From Sipunculus nudus (taxonomy: Eukaryota; Annelida; Sipuncula; Golfingiida; Sipunculidae), in NCBI GenBank assembly GCA_026874595.1, contig CM049316.1, forward strand, positions 32,779,339 to 32,843,338: DNA of 64,000 nt, read 5' to 3'. Position numbers and translations under genes: made by a program. Each line of letters opens with the position of its first letter. Positions within the stretch are counted from its first letter, which is position 1. The notes under the pieces were generated by a model, which saw nothing but the letters and a program-made list of their open reading frames with translations, had not been told where the DNA came from and searched no databases. Positions 35,701 through 47,730 of the stretch are shown piece after piece.

Positions 35701-36260
35701 TGATAATGAAGTCTATACTTTAAAAAGATTTTGCGTTTTTCTTTGGTTTTATAAGTGAATAGCATGTTTAAGTCATTGTGCTATTTTATCCTGAAAAACA
35801 GCAAAGTCAGTCGAAATGATACGACATGAAAGAACTGTTAAAACTTACCTGATTTAAATCTTATATTATGTAACTCATGATCAAAATAAGAACAGCTGAT
35901 AAAATTTCACTAAATCGCGTAATTTTTTTTAAACAATATATATCCGAAGCATTAAAGGAAGGTTGAAACCAGGTACTAGTTTGCTGTAAAGCCGCCTGCA
36001 TATTACGCCGATTTTGAGGTATGGCAAAAATCATGGGTCTTGTTGGGCTAACATGATTAGCACGATTTTTACCTTGTCGTACGCAAGCATAGAGTCGAGA
36101 AAGTCATTGACATTTCAACTATTTTCAACAAAACCGCAGGCAAAATTGGCGCCAGCATTGTATAAACACAGTTTAGACATTTGTGGAATATATTGGTCAT
36201 CATGCAGTTTGTCATGACTGTGAGAACGGCGGACAGGAAGTTTTGTAACTTAGCAACAGT
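35701..36260. other. No recognised feature
   Basis: AT-rich flank without motifs. Confidence 0.45.
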
Positions 36261-36264
36261 TCCA

Positions 36265-36490
36265 GTAGCGGATCCGGGGGGGGGGGGGGGAACGCGGGGG
36301 GGGGGGGGGGGGGAACGCATCCCCTTCTTTTGAGCCACAACCGACTTTATTAACAGAATTTAAAACCTATTTTTCCGGCCGGGGCCCCTCATTTTCTGCA
36401 CCTTGGGGCCATTTTTTGGGGGGTTTTCTTCACAGACTTCATGGGTTGGACCCTCCTCTTTCCAATATCCCGGATTCTCCCCTAAAATCC
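36265..36490. repeat. GGATCC-type repeat with duplicated poly-G/AACGC
   Basis: CAGTAGCGGATCC leads into G15-AACGC-G18-AACGC (36276-36318). The far side has CCCTCCTCTTTCCAATATCC and CCCGGATTCTCCCCT, matching the right-end block of 27272-27475 (CCCTCCCCTTTCCAAAATCC). Same family, plus orientation. Confidence 0.55.
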
Positions 36491-36494
36491 GATG

Positions 36495-37435
36495 ATATCG
36501 CGGCAAAAATAAAGAAAACCAGGATAATTTGCCCGGAATATCAGGCTAATATTAGGTGCCCCTACTATCTGACGCCATGTTCCGATTCATAAGTCCCGAT
36601 ACGACGAAAATCGCACGACAAGATCGGCCTGAAGTAAGCCCGGCTTTACGAATGATCATCCGAGTTGTGCATGCTACTATGCACCTAACTTAGAAATCAG
36701 CCTGAACGACAGTGACGTACGATCTACATGAAAGAACGGAATATAGAATCAACATGATTTATCACTGCCGGGCCATGGTATAATATCTGACCCGGAGACC
36801 CGAGGTACACTACAACAAACTATATTGGTTCACCCATTGTAGCTTCAACCAATAAACTCTCCGTACCGCCTGGGCCAAGATCGCGACATCTAAAGTATTA
36901 GAGACGTTGTTTTATTTATAAGACTGTCCCATTTGCTTTTTTGAGATAAAAATAATGTATAATCCGAAGGTTATCGTCCGACCTTATCCTGTATCGTAGG
37001 AGTTGTAGGTCTAAGTGTCAGTGGAAGTATATTATGATTTCGATCGCTCTATCATTCTTGCTCCCGGGGCTGCGATAAGAAAACCTGATTAGGGTACCAG
37101 GAAGATAAGGTGAATTTAGACAAATATGTTCTACAGAAAACTGGTATTTTAATTATCATTAGCGCCTTCTTGTAATAAGAGCACTATTCATCTTAAAAGT
37201 CGATGGACGTGAAAAATAATCTGATGGCCTCTAGCAAACTTTAGTAAAGGGGTTCTCTCAAGAACCTTTATTAAGGGTTCTCACAAGTTCCTCGACGAAC
37301 CTCATAGTGTATATATATATGTATATATATATATATAAATCGGGTGTTCAATAAAGTCCCGAATCTAAAGGGTTAATAACTTTATGAGTTTTAAAAGTAG
37401 CTTAATGATTTTGGCTGATTGTTATATGGTTTTCA
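36495..37435. other. No recognised gene; short AT tract at 37310-37337
   Basis: A less AT-rich patch (36590-36880) has GCCGGGCCATGGTATAATA and a CCAATAAAC word, but no exon or RNA gene can be supported. Confidence 0.4.
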
Positions 37436-37439
37436 GGCA

Positions 37440-37800
37440 GTTTTTAAATATTTTTTGTATGTTTCGATTAAATGTCATATGATCATGGAAAAGCATGATT
37501 ATAACATAAATGTTTTGCTTAACAGGTAAAAGCACTACATAACAAAGGAAATATTATCAAAATTGTATTATTTTATATTCTTGAAAGAAATCTCCGAGTG
37601 GCTGGAGCTCAAAATTGGCAAGTTCCTATTGAAAATCAAAATATAATTGTGGATGCAGGGGGAGGGGGGTTAAATTGACGCGCGCGGTGCCTGAGAACCA
37701 TTCATTTTTTAGCCCTTACTTCCAAATATCCTTGGCTAACTCGGCTTGTATATGATGGAGCTTCGTCTTGTTGAAAAGTAAAATGGTTCTCAGGATAAAG
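37440..37800. mobile_element. Relic of the 18.6-kb MITE family
   Basis: AAATGTCATATGATCATGGAAAAGCATGATTATAACA and GCTTAACAGGTAAAAGCACTA are the reverse complement of the interior of 18563-18803. Nearby GTGCCTGAGAACCATTCATTTTTT (37690) and AAAATGGTTCTCAGG (37781) form an inverted pair of the family's terminal word, possibly a second nested copy. Confidence 0.5.
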
Positions 37801-37862
37801 CTCCCGGCAGTCCGGTAACAGTTGGTCATCTAATCTTGTACAACGCAGAGTTCACTTTCGTT

Positions 37863-38312
37863 TCATTTGTATCTATTCTCGTTCCCTCCCTCATGCTGAC
37901 ATCTAAACAAAATCATTCCTGGCGGTTGCGTGCAACTTCTATTGCATATTGTGAAATCCTTCTCGTCAATGTCCCTTTTGGTGTAACTCCTATCTAAGCT
38001 CTTACTCCATGTTTCCTCTTCTGTTTTACGATGTTGTCTTTCCTTGACACCCGAAATCTTTGGTAGACAGTATGGTATAAATCTTTGGTCAAATTGTGCA
38101 TTGATGTTTGCCACTCCACTAAAACCATTTTGTACACAGCATGCAACGTATCGAAAACAACTGAACAGAATATAATTTTGTTTTGGCATGCCGAGGATGT
38201 ACCTGGTAACCCTGGAGCAAAAGACCATGACACATCTACCCAATGAAATGTACCAGATGACTCTTGACAGGTGAAACATGCAATACTCAGCACTGGATAT
38301 AGTAAATTTCAC
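37863..38312 (-). other. Longest non-repeat open segment, unknown
   Basis: A minus-strand frame is open for 149 codons and an overlapping one for 99. Neither starts with ATG at its head; the first ATG of the longer frame is at residue 12. The second frame reads CFTCQESSGTFHWVDVSW and the first ends TICNRSCTQPPGMILFRC, both protein-like but not recognised. An acceptor-like CACCTGTCAAG lies near 38265. It may be an exon, a frameshifted relic or chance; in DNA of this composition one frame this long per window is not improbable. Confidence 0.2.
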
Positions 38313-38516
38313 TATGAAAAACTATTCTTGTCATAAATCAGGAAGTTGAACTCGTTGACAAATTAAATTTTGCAGATCAAGTCAAATATAAGACATCTGT
38401 CTACACACTACACAGTCTTACTATTTTAACCATTCAGTTCTTTTTGCATGCTAGTGAGCATGTCGGATGGCATGTTAGATGACAGTCTCGGGTTTACACT
38501 GACTGAGGTGTGATTG

Positions 38517-38623
38517 AAAGTTCAATATGATGGAAACGGAATGGCAATTTTTTTTCTGCGGAAAGCAAACCTACATTAATGTCTTTCCTTTTGAAAGGTG
38601 AAAATTTCAAAGTATTTCGATCC

Positions 38624-38689
<66 letters not shown>

Positions 38690-39200
38690 GACATACGTAT
38701 ATACTAAGATCACATACTTAATCTCCTTTATTGTTCCCGCCAACATGCAGGTAGTTGTGGGGTTACTAGAGCGCAATATAAAGTAGCTATATAAGGGTTT
38801 CATACGTACAAAAGTTCTCTGACGTCACACCTGACAGGCGAAGTAGGTAATTGAGTTGGTTAATTATGATATTCAAATATCAACTAGCAAAATATTCCGA
38901 AAATCGTCTCACAGGAACATAAAAGAAAATGAAAGGCTGAGTTGAATGTGCACAACATTACCTTTTCTCAGAAAATATATAATATACAGCGAGCGTTAGG
39001 GTAGTTTTCTTTATTAAACGTGTAATTACACGTGCTTTTCCCAGCTTTTTTGGTCGATAATTCTAGTGTGCCCACTAATTCAGTCCCTAATAAAAGTGAA
39101 AACATTCAAAATAATATGATTAACATGACCTTAACGTAAAGGCGTTTGATGCATGATATGAGGGACCTATTGTTGATCCATCTCAGATTTTGAGATATTT
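38517..39200 (+). repeat. Duplicated segment, copy A, with (AT)n core
   Basis: ATGATGGAAACGGAATGGCA through TTTCGATCCCTG, an (AT)n core (38626-38687), then ATCTCCTTTATTGTTCCCGC, CCTGACAGGCGAAGTAGG, TCACAGGAACATAAAAG and TGATGCATGATATGAGGG match copy B (41308-43272) nearly base for base outside the AT tracts. A perfect 16-base palindrome ACGTGTAATTACACGT lies at 39018-39033; it is broken in copy B. No coding frame is shared. Confidence 0.85.
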
Positions 39201-41300
39201 ATAAAAAATGGGACAAAAATTCAGTAATTCTAATGTCTCTGAGTATTCTTAGACCTCGCATACAAAAACTCAAACCCAGAATGCTAATAATATCTCATCC
39301 GTTTTTCATAGGTTATCCTTGGAGTATTTTGAAACCATTTTGTCTGACGTCATCATTGTGGACACGTGTACATGTTCTATGCCGCGTGAGTTCGGGTTAG
39401 AACGAATCAATTCACGTGTCGTTTTAAATGAGATACCTCATACCTCATACCTCATACAAGATTATTCAGTCAAATTCTACAGAAGATTTGGAAATGACGG
39501 TGGAACTTGCTACTTTGTATGTTTGTATATCTGATCAGAACAAGTTTGGATCACGTTTCATTAAATTCAATGTTGTTTGATGTGCCAAATCAATACTTTG
39601 GTTTTATATAGCAACACGTTTTACACATCTAATGTTGTGTATGAAGACTTTCATTGCTGTAAACAAGGGTCTTGTGTCGGGGGGGGGGGGGTTTCCTCTT
39701 ACTTTTTAGTGATGGGGAGAAAAGTTCCTCTTGCCCCCTCACTTTCTTTTTCCTAAAACATATAATGGATAAATGATTCCGTCATATACTAGTATGTGTC
39801 ACTTATTTTCCAATTAAGTATCTCATATTTAGGATATACAAAATATTGCACATGTAAACGGCCTCATTGAATTGTCATAAAAAAGGTTAGTCCTATTTCA
39901 GTGTTTAAATCGAATGTGGTTTAATATACTAATGAGAATTAAGGCCACATAATTTTCGTAAAACGAAAAAATGCTTCATAATATGTGGTGCGAGGGAACA
40001 TATTTTTATAGTCTGGGAGAAGAATTTTGTCTTGTTGTCATAAGGTGGCTCCCCCCGGCGATTTATGAGCGGGTGTATTTTTAAGGCGGGGGGCTGTAGG
40101 TATTCCGTCAGATTGTTCCCCTCACAATTTCCCAGCAAACAGGGCCCATGGCTGTTAATTTCGAAACGTATCCGAATCTAAACACCATTTTATACTTTTT
40201 GTAATTCACTATCAGCGGTCATTATTGATGTTTTTTGTACTTATACAAATATGAACATTTTTCAAAATTAAAAATAAACTGTAAAGCCCTCACCTTCCAA
40301 ATTATTACTTGATTTCACGATGACTTCCACAGTCCAATTAACATATGGCATAAACGTATGCCATGCCTCTTGACAAATAACTTAAAAAAGGACAATGTTA
40401 TGCAAATTACACAGTCATGTCAGGAATCATTTGAAGAACGTTGTCTGGTTTTGAAAGTTCTACGGCCCTTTAAATCGAAATAATTGTCAAAGGTATATAT
40501 GTCAATTGAAACAAAACCGTGACGTTCAGATTTTACCTAGAAGCATACTGAGGAATTTATTCTTCTTCTTTATATTTATATATTCTTCTAATTATATATG
40601 ACGCGAATCCTGAACCAAAATTCTCTGTGTTGGGAGCCCGAGGTGTTTTTTTTCATATTTCGAAAATAAATTCCTGTAGCTCTCCGATATTGATCCACGA
40701 CGCCACTCATGGTTAAGACTCCTGTGTGTACGCTGAACATCTAACCTTTACATACCATCACTCTGAAAATGTCACAGGCTTTACATATATGTCTCATGCA
40801 TGACATGTGAGTATGAGTTATAGTATTATCCCCCACCATGCCAAAGGGTAACCTCCCACGTGTACTTGGAGCTGGCAAACAGATGAGAAATCAGAAAGGA
40901 ATTTACATGCTCTAGAATTATTTTAGGTTTGGTGACTCTTGTCAAGGTTGTCAATAGACATATCTTCCGTGCAATCATATAGGTGCACCATTTTTTAACA
41001 TTTATAAATCCGCCATGAGCATAGTTGAACAGAGGGTGTACTTTCACCCACGTCTATATCTGTTTGTTCCCTCTCTTTTACTTTGGTTCTACAGCAATGG
41101 AACTTGCAGGGGTATAATATTGGTCTCTTGATCAGATAGAACTTTTAACATTTTTCAAAGATGACTCATATCTAGATATGGATGCAGACTTTGGTCTGTT
41201 TTAGATATATCTCGCAGCGAAGGAGCTCGGCCTCTGATACTATTATGGTATGCAGGAGCGAGGGCCAGGCACATAAACCCAGCTTACCCGGAAGGTAGCG
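39201..41300. other. No recognised gene
   Basis: Contains a 7-base tandem (ATACCTC)3 at about 39434-39458 and a G12 tract near 39679. A poly-G/C patch at 40050-40110 is open on the minus strand without coding character. Confidence 0.45.
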
Positions 41301-41307
41301 AAGGGGG

Positions 41308-41417
41308 ACCTGAAAATTCGACATGATGGAAGCGGAATGGCAAATTTTTCTGCGGAAAGACACACCTATATTAATGCCTTTTCGTTGGAAGGGAGAAAAT
41401 TTCAAAGGATTTCGATC

Positions 41418-41491
<74 letters not shown>
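41308..41491 (+). repeat. Duplicated segment, left part of copy B, with (AT)n
   Basis: ATGATGGAAGCGGAATGGCA ... TTTCGATCTCTG matches 38525-38625 and stops in an (AT)n core (41421-41491). The matching right part resumes only at 42255, so about 0.75 kb has been inserted or the copy was rearranged. Confidence 0.8.
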
Positions 41492-41493
<2 letters not shown>

Positions 41494-42190
41494 ACTATGG
41501 GGAAAGACAACACTAAAATTTCACAACAGTCTGTTTCACGGGATGCGAATATTCACGGGGTGAATATGGGTAGAATGAAGCTTACGGAATGGTTTGAAAA
41601 GCCGAGACTTTACGAGATTACGAGATTATGCTTTTTGCGATTCGGGGGGGGGGGCACGTGAAAGACTGACACTGATCCTATTGTCCTCGGGGGCACAATA
41701 GGGTTGGTCGGGGTACACGTGCGTTACTGGAACATAACAAGGCAAAGAGGTTATTTTAATATTTATATATAATATAAAGATATGTACCAGGATGCTCAAT
41801 TAGCATATTAAACTGATTATTAATAGGGTCTATGAAGCAGTGAACATATTAGTAGTATACATATGATATAAATACACATATCCTATGAAAATACACAATA
41901 TACAAGGCACAAAACAATATAAGAGGCAAATATACTATACTATACTCATACCAAGTGGAATCCACTCGGTAAACTCACCATGCTGTAGTGGTAACGTCAT
42001 GTCCCTCAACACTGCAAAGCAGTGAGAGAACAACTACCTGAACAGGTAAGTGTGCCCAGTGGATCCTCGTTGCCCCCCCCCCCCCCTTCAAACCACCCCC
42101 CCCCCCAACGTTGTTTTTATCCAGAGTTATACCGCTCTGGCCTAGTCTGTAGGCCATAGAGCACTTAACATCGGAGGGTAACACTACCTT
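41492..42190. other. Unique spacer with G- and C-runs
   Basis: A G11 run near 41645 and two C-runs at 42074-42108 separated by TTCAAACCA. No gene is recognised. Confidence 0.5.
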
Positions 42191-42191
42191 C

Positions 42192-42251
<60 letters not shown>
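42192..42251. repeat. (AT)n array
   Basis: AT tract with one TTTA slip, immediately left of the resumed duplicate. Confidence 0.95.
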
Positions 42252-42252
<1 letters not shown>

Positions 42253-42254
42253 CA

Positions 42255-42357
42255 ATGTATATCGGACATAAGTATATACTATGATCTCATACCTAATCTC
42301 CTTTATTGTTCCCGCGAACATGCAGGTAGTTGTGGGGTTAGTAGAGCGATTTCGATC

Positions 42358-42441
<84 letters not shown>

Positions 42442-42539
42442 TAAAATATTTATATCGGATATAGGTATATAACATACCTAATCTCTTATATTGTTCACCT
42501 CTCTTATTTAGTTGTGGGGTTAGTAGAGCGATTTCGATC

Positions 42540-42586
<47 letters not shown>

Positions 42587-42675
42587 TATATCGGATATAG
42601 GTATATAACATACCTAATCTCTTATATTGTTCACCTCTCTTATTTAGTTGTGGGGTTAGTAGAGCGATTTCGATC

Positions 42676-42740
<65 letters not shown>

Positions 42741-43272
42741 TATATCGGATATAGGTATATAACATACCTAATCTCTTATATTGTTCACCCCAACATGCAG
42801 GTAGTTGGCTTAACAACAGTGGGGTTACTACTGCTCAATATAAAGCAGCTATATACGGGTTTTATAAATACAAAAGTTCCCTGACGTAACACCTGACAGG
42901 CGAGGTAGTTAATTGAGCTGGTTAGTTATGCTATTCAAATATCAACTAGTCAAATATTCAGAAAATGGTCTCACAGGAACATAAAAGCAAATGAAAGGCT
43001 GAGTTTAAATGTGCACAACATTACCTTTTTCAAAATAATATTAAAAAAAAAAATATTTTTGTAACATACAGTGAGGGTTAGGGTAGTTTTCTTTATTAAA
43101 CGTGTAACTAAACGTGTTTTCCCCGCTTTTTTTGGTGGTAAGGCCTCGTGTGCCCACTTATATAGTCCCTAAAAGATTGACAACATTCAAAACAACATGA
43201 CCTTAACGTAAAGGCGTTTGATGCATGATATAAGGGACCTGTTGTTGATCCATATTAGATTTTAAGATATGT
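42255..43272 (+). repeat. Duplicated segment, copy B, locally amplified
   Basis: This matches 38688-39200 in order. It contains extra tandem units: GTGGGGTTAGTAGAGCG starts at 42332, 42514 and 42650, and a broken form is at 42819. Each of the first three is followed by ATTTCGATCTCTG, an (AT)n core (42361-42443, 42543-42581, 42679-42735) and ATATCGGATATAGGTATATAA. Unit length varies (182, 136, 169) mainly with the AT tract. Confidence 0.85.
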
Positions 43273-43299
43273 TAACATTTATATTTATGTTTTATAATA

Positions 43300-43425
43300 T
43301 TTTTTGTTGTTGTTATTTTTTTCGCCTGTTTAGCAAAACTATTCTGTTATTTTCGCGTTATATCATGGATCATGTGAAATTTGTTTCGCATAAAAGTATC
43401 AAAATAAGTGATGATTGAATATACT
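43300..43425 (+). repeat. Fragment of the 18.6-kb MITE family
   Basis: TTCGCCTGTTTAGCAAAACTA, TCTGTTATTTTCGCGTTATATC and GATCATGTGAAAT parallel the MITE interior at 18680-18745 with many substitutions. Confidence 0.4.
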
Positions 43426-43429
43426 ACCT

Positions 43430-44690
43430 AAGAAACTAAACTTTACTTTTATGCCTAAATCTTCCTTTATTTAAATGCAGCCGATCTTCTATACATAAAG
43501 GCGTTCCCAGCGATTAGTAAAGTATATGCCAGTCTGACGCCTTCCTGTTAAATTGCAATTTACCTTGGCGCCTTCCTGTGAAATCACATTTAATATGGAC
43601 CCCAGATGTCTGCTTTGACAAGCAAACACTTGTTCAGACATACTGGCTCTCCGCGTATTCTTCCCGGAGAGACAGACCGTGAATATAACACATTGTGTTA
43701 TTTCTCCATTTACGCTGGGACAACCTTTATATAAGATATCATGGTCTCTTCAAAACTTTGGACGAAAGTCTCGCGTTGGTGGACACCTGCTGAAAACAAA
43801 TGCAAACACCTTCCATGTACTGGATAGCACCAAAGAAAAAAGGACTAGAAAAGGAAATTGTTCCCGTACAGTCAATTTGTTTAACAAACACTCACGTACA
43901 CATATATATGTATGTAAAGGTCAGGACTAACCACTGTACACAAAACGTTTCATGAGAGTTAGTAAGAAAATTTATCAACAGCATTTGTTCTCTATAATTA
44001 ATTGATTTAGTTACTTGGCCCGAGACAACGGAATTACAGAACCAGTAACTGCACTGATAACGTGACAATAAACCTCGGTATTCATCCTCGGTATCCAGGA
44101 AAGCTCATTCGTCATGACTGAAAAAAGAAGGAAAGGTCAGAGAAAAGATCGTCCGATTTTTTCCTTCCTTTATCCTTCATTTAGTTTATGTATTTTTCGG
44201 CCTTATAAAATCGAGCAGAAAAACCTGTTGTCACGGATATTTGCAGCCGTTTTTTTATAATGGCCCTGCCAATTTTTTACGGGTTCCTTGTAAAAATGTC
44301 CTTGTTTAATCGAAACGTCCGTAATCAGTTCTTATACTGTCGAATATTTATTTTTGAAGCCAAGCTGCTAATTCAAATATGAAAAATAACTGATAATTCA
44401 GATTTCTGCCATAAGGATCCATACATGATGCTGACACAGTTTGAGTACCTTTTTGCAGTTTTTTCTTGGGTTTTTCTCGTGGTAACACATCCGACGTTTT
44501 ACCAGTCATCACAGATGGCTGGTTGTATCACACTACACTGGCAAACAATGACAACCTGTTACAGATGGTGGACAAATTATAACATTATTTTAAATTCGTA
44601 GTACCTGGAAATCACATATTATTTACGTCAATTGAGGAATTCTCGATTGATCAACACAGTTATCTAGGATGATAGGCAGAATACATATAT
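43430..44690. other. No recognised gene
   Basis: GGCGCCTTCCTGTGAAATC and GACGCCTTCCTGTTAAATTG near 43530-43585 form a short two-copy direct repeat. Otherwise nothing. Confidence 0.45.
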
Positions 44691-44700
44691 CATATGATGT

Positions 44701-44703
<3 letters not shown>

Positions 44704-44782
<79 letters not shown>

Positions 44783-44877
44783 CGGGAGAGAGAGAGAAAG
44801 AGAGAGGGGAAAAAAGAGAGAGAGAGAGAGGGTGGGGCAGGGAGAGAGAGAGAGGAGGGAAGGAGGGAGAGAGAGAA
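44704..44877. repeat. Compound (AT)n(GA)n array
   Basis: About 77 bases of AT with one AATA slip, then about 95 bases of GA-rich sequence. Confidence 0.95.
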
Positions 44878-44889
44878 GTAGACTGTAAA

Positions 44890-45955
44890 TATTTTTCATT
44901 GCATCAACAATACCCGTACTCTTATCAAGAGTGATATTGAATCTTTTTACACTATAGTAAGCTTAAAATTCGCTATAGTTGTGAACGGGAATCTGTCCCG
45001 AAACTGAAACCTTGTGAATAAGACGCCTCATAATCACGGTTGACTAGTTCCCTGTAAATCAAAGATTTATATTATAATGTAAAAAAAATGCTTCATAATA
45101 CATGTGAATAATAGATGTCTAGTTTTTGTCCTTCTGGCGATAATATAGTATATGTTTTAATATGCCCTATAAAGGGTTCTGGATGGTGACAACAATGGAA
45201 CCATCGCGAAACACTGCAAATAAAACAAAACCGCGAAAATTTAACCTTGCAAATAAAAGCCAATCAACGTATGTCAACAAATTATAATTGACAGTGATCT
45301 GCAACCGTGCCCATTATTATATAAATATATATTATATGTATATATCTTTTAGCTTTCTGGTCACGATTTAAGCTTGCCTTCCGGGTAAAGTGAATACAAT
45401 TTCATTATTTCAAAGCGGAATTTTTCATATATAGAGTTATCGATGAATCATTCGGTTGGGATGGATCGAGATGGTTAATAATTTTGTTTAGATTATTGAT
45501 ACCAGAATTAAAGTATGTGTGACCTTTTACAGCCGGCCAAATCTGTCCTAATTTATTTTAATCGGGATGCATGAGAAATATGCAATTAGAGATCTGATGC
45601 GTGTCTTCCGATAGAATGGACTAGGTATAGGGCTTAAATCAGGCCAGATTCGAATCTGTGATTGAAGTTTCAAGATATATTACAGATTAAAAAAGTTCCC
45701 TAATTACCTCATTACAAGAGGTAAAGAGTAACCCTCACACAACTAAATGGCAATCATGGTTTTTATACCACTGAGGGTCACAACAGTGAGAAGAAATATA
45801 TTTCCTCTCTATACCCTCTATATATCATACTTAGCTCAGTCAGGTAAAACGTCGATTAAGCAGTAAAACGCTTACATCTCCAGGACATATTTCTTTCGTT
45901 GGATTATCTCCTAATGAGAAAACGGTATTCAATGCAAAACTGCACTGTCCTTAAA
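44890..45955. other. No recognised gene
   Basis: A weak tRNA-head-like word TTAGCTCAGTCAGGTAAAACG lies at 45832 without a B box. Confidence 0.4.
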
Positions 45956-45958
45956 CAC

Positions 45959-45960
<2 letters not shown>

Positions 45961-46042
<82 letters not shown>
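45961..46042. repeat. Compound (CT)n(AT)n array
   Basis: About 45 bases of CT joined to about 35 bases of AT. Confidence 0.95.
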
Positions 46043-46045
<3 letters not shown>

Positions 46046-46119
46046 GACGGGGTGCAAGTAACTGCGGACCGAACTGACCTAGTGAAGCTTGTTTTTCTAG
46101 CCGGACATGTGCGCCACTG

Positions 46120-46462
46120 ACATGGGCGTAAATCCCGGATCGGCCCAATATATTCCCCTGAGCAAATTGTGTCCGCAACAAACGGGATGGCACCCAGATG
46201 TTTGGTGTTTTGAAGTTATTGGATTATCTCCGCCATTTATTTCATCAAAAGTATTACTCCGGTGATAACAATTTATCATTTTATTTTTTAAGGGGGGAGG
46301 GTTGTCACGTGGTACATATATAAGTTGACTGAACTTCCCCGCTAATGAACCTGCACTGATAAAAAGGGTTTTCAGGAAAGTGGGAGTATGAGTCAGATAT
46401 ATCGAGATCGGTGAAGGACGCGGGTTCATCGACCCCCCCCCCCCCCTCCCCCCCCCCCCCAA
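46120..46462. repeat. Poly-C-bearing repeat candidate
   Basis: GGGCGTAAATCCCGGATCGG at the left and C14-T-C14-AATCGGGATC at the right (46434-46470) give a loosely inverted CCCGGATCGG/AATCGGGATC pair, as in other poly-G/C repeats here. No gene is supported. Confidence 0.35.
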
Positions 46463-46608
46463 TCGGGATCTGGTTGCACAACATCAAACATCAAAAAGGG
46501 CTTCCATCAAAGTCGCAGACCATACCTTCGTAAAATAAAATCGGACCAGTATTCACTTACAATAATATTTTGAAATAAAAAATCTATTGAAAGCCATATA
46601 CAAATATT

Positions 46609-46725
46609 ATATATATGTGTGTATAATATATAAATATATATGTTTAATATATATGTATAATATATATATATATTTATATATATATATATAAATATATATA
46701 TAGAGAGAGAGAAAATGAAAGAAAG
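46609..46725. repeat. Interrupted (AT)n with (GA)n
   Basis: AT tracts interrupted by GTGT, AAAT and TTTA, ending in GAGAGAGAGA. Confidence 0.9.
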
Positions 46726-46729
46726 GGAG

Positions 46730-47590
46730 AGAGATAAAAACTTAATATATTAGTATGAAAATAGATAAACAGTCATGGCAAATAATTCATCGAAAAAGGC
46801 ACACAGACTTAAAATAATGTGGGGACTTGAGGGAGGCTTTCCAGAGGACATTATTCTGGGTTAATAGCTCGGTGTAACAACCATGTTACATTAACGGTAT
46901 TTGTCAAGGGTTATAAGAAGTTCTTTTTTAGTACCAGATGGTTTGTTTAATGTTTCTGTGTATCCTAGAATGCTCAACAAGTGAACCGAGCACCTGTTCT
47001 TTTATATTTCTGTATGGAAGTTTTTATCCATGGAAATAGGGTATCACTGAATCTTTGAATCTAAAGGTTAACCGGAAAGTTAATATAACATTCATAAAAG
47101 TACAAATCTGGTGATTGTTTCAATTTCTACATTTTGAAATGAGTGACTCTCGCTCTTAAAATTCCAGGTATAGATTTTAAAAGCTTTTTTCGCAGCTGTC
47201 ACACGTGTTGTTTCCACTTAGTAGCATAATATATTTTCATATATTTAAAAAACGACTTGGAACAAGTTTGAATCCAGTATCCCAGAAAAATATTCTTGAC
47301 CAACAAAAAAACTAACAATATTCTAGTATACAAATATCTGGTATACAAAGTTCCTATTTAAAATATATCTGAATCAGGCATTACAAAACTGTTTTTAACG
47401 ATCATCATTATATCTTGACCACCCGTTTATATGAATTTATGTCGCATGTTTCTATCAGTATATGTATCCTTTCACTTGTGTTTGCACCCTATCGGTCTGT
47501 GAAATCTATATTTAAACAGGTCAGAGCCGTTTTTGTTCAAACTGTTTAAAATGATACCCTTTCTTCCTGTCTGGCCGGCCGGTGTTTGTC
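46730..47590. other. No recognised feature
   Basis: AT-rich; would be intron or upstream DNA if the exon at 47594 is real. Confidence 0.4.
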
Positions 47591-47593
47591 TAG

Positions 47594-47724
47594 TCGATGT
47601 CACCAGAGGTGTCGTGCCCGGTAGAAAAGAACATCCTTTCTCAGGTGGAAAGGACGATGCTTTTGACAGCAACTTCGGTCAACTTGACATCAGGCAGGGG
47701 GTGCGAAGAGCGGCTCGGTCAAGG
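47594..47724 (+). CDS. Possible internal exon with strong splice sites
   Basis: A long pyrimidine-rich tract ending GTTTGTCTAG (47584-47593) precedes, and a near-consensus donor AGG|GTAAGT (47725-47730) follows, a 131-base exon. Two frames are open: one reads VPGRKEHPFSGGKDDAF and FGQLDIRQGVRRAARS, the other VEKNILSQVERTMLLTA. I cannot choose or recognise a family. The segment is distinctly less AT-rich than its flanks. An upstream ATG at 47551 could also make it a first exon. Confidence 0.35.
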
Positions 47725-47730
47725 GTAAGT

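Noticed and set aside
38517-39200. Reading the duplicated 38.5/42.3-kb segments as a pair of LTRs
   Set aside because: No TG...CA ends or target duplications, and the intervening DNA has no gag-pol; a duplicated repeat with an AT core fits better.
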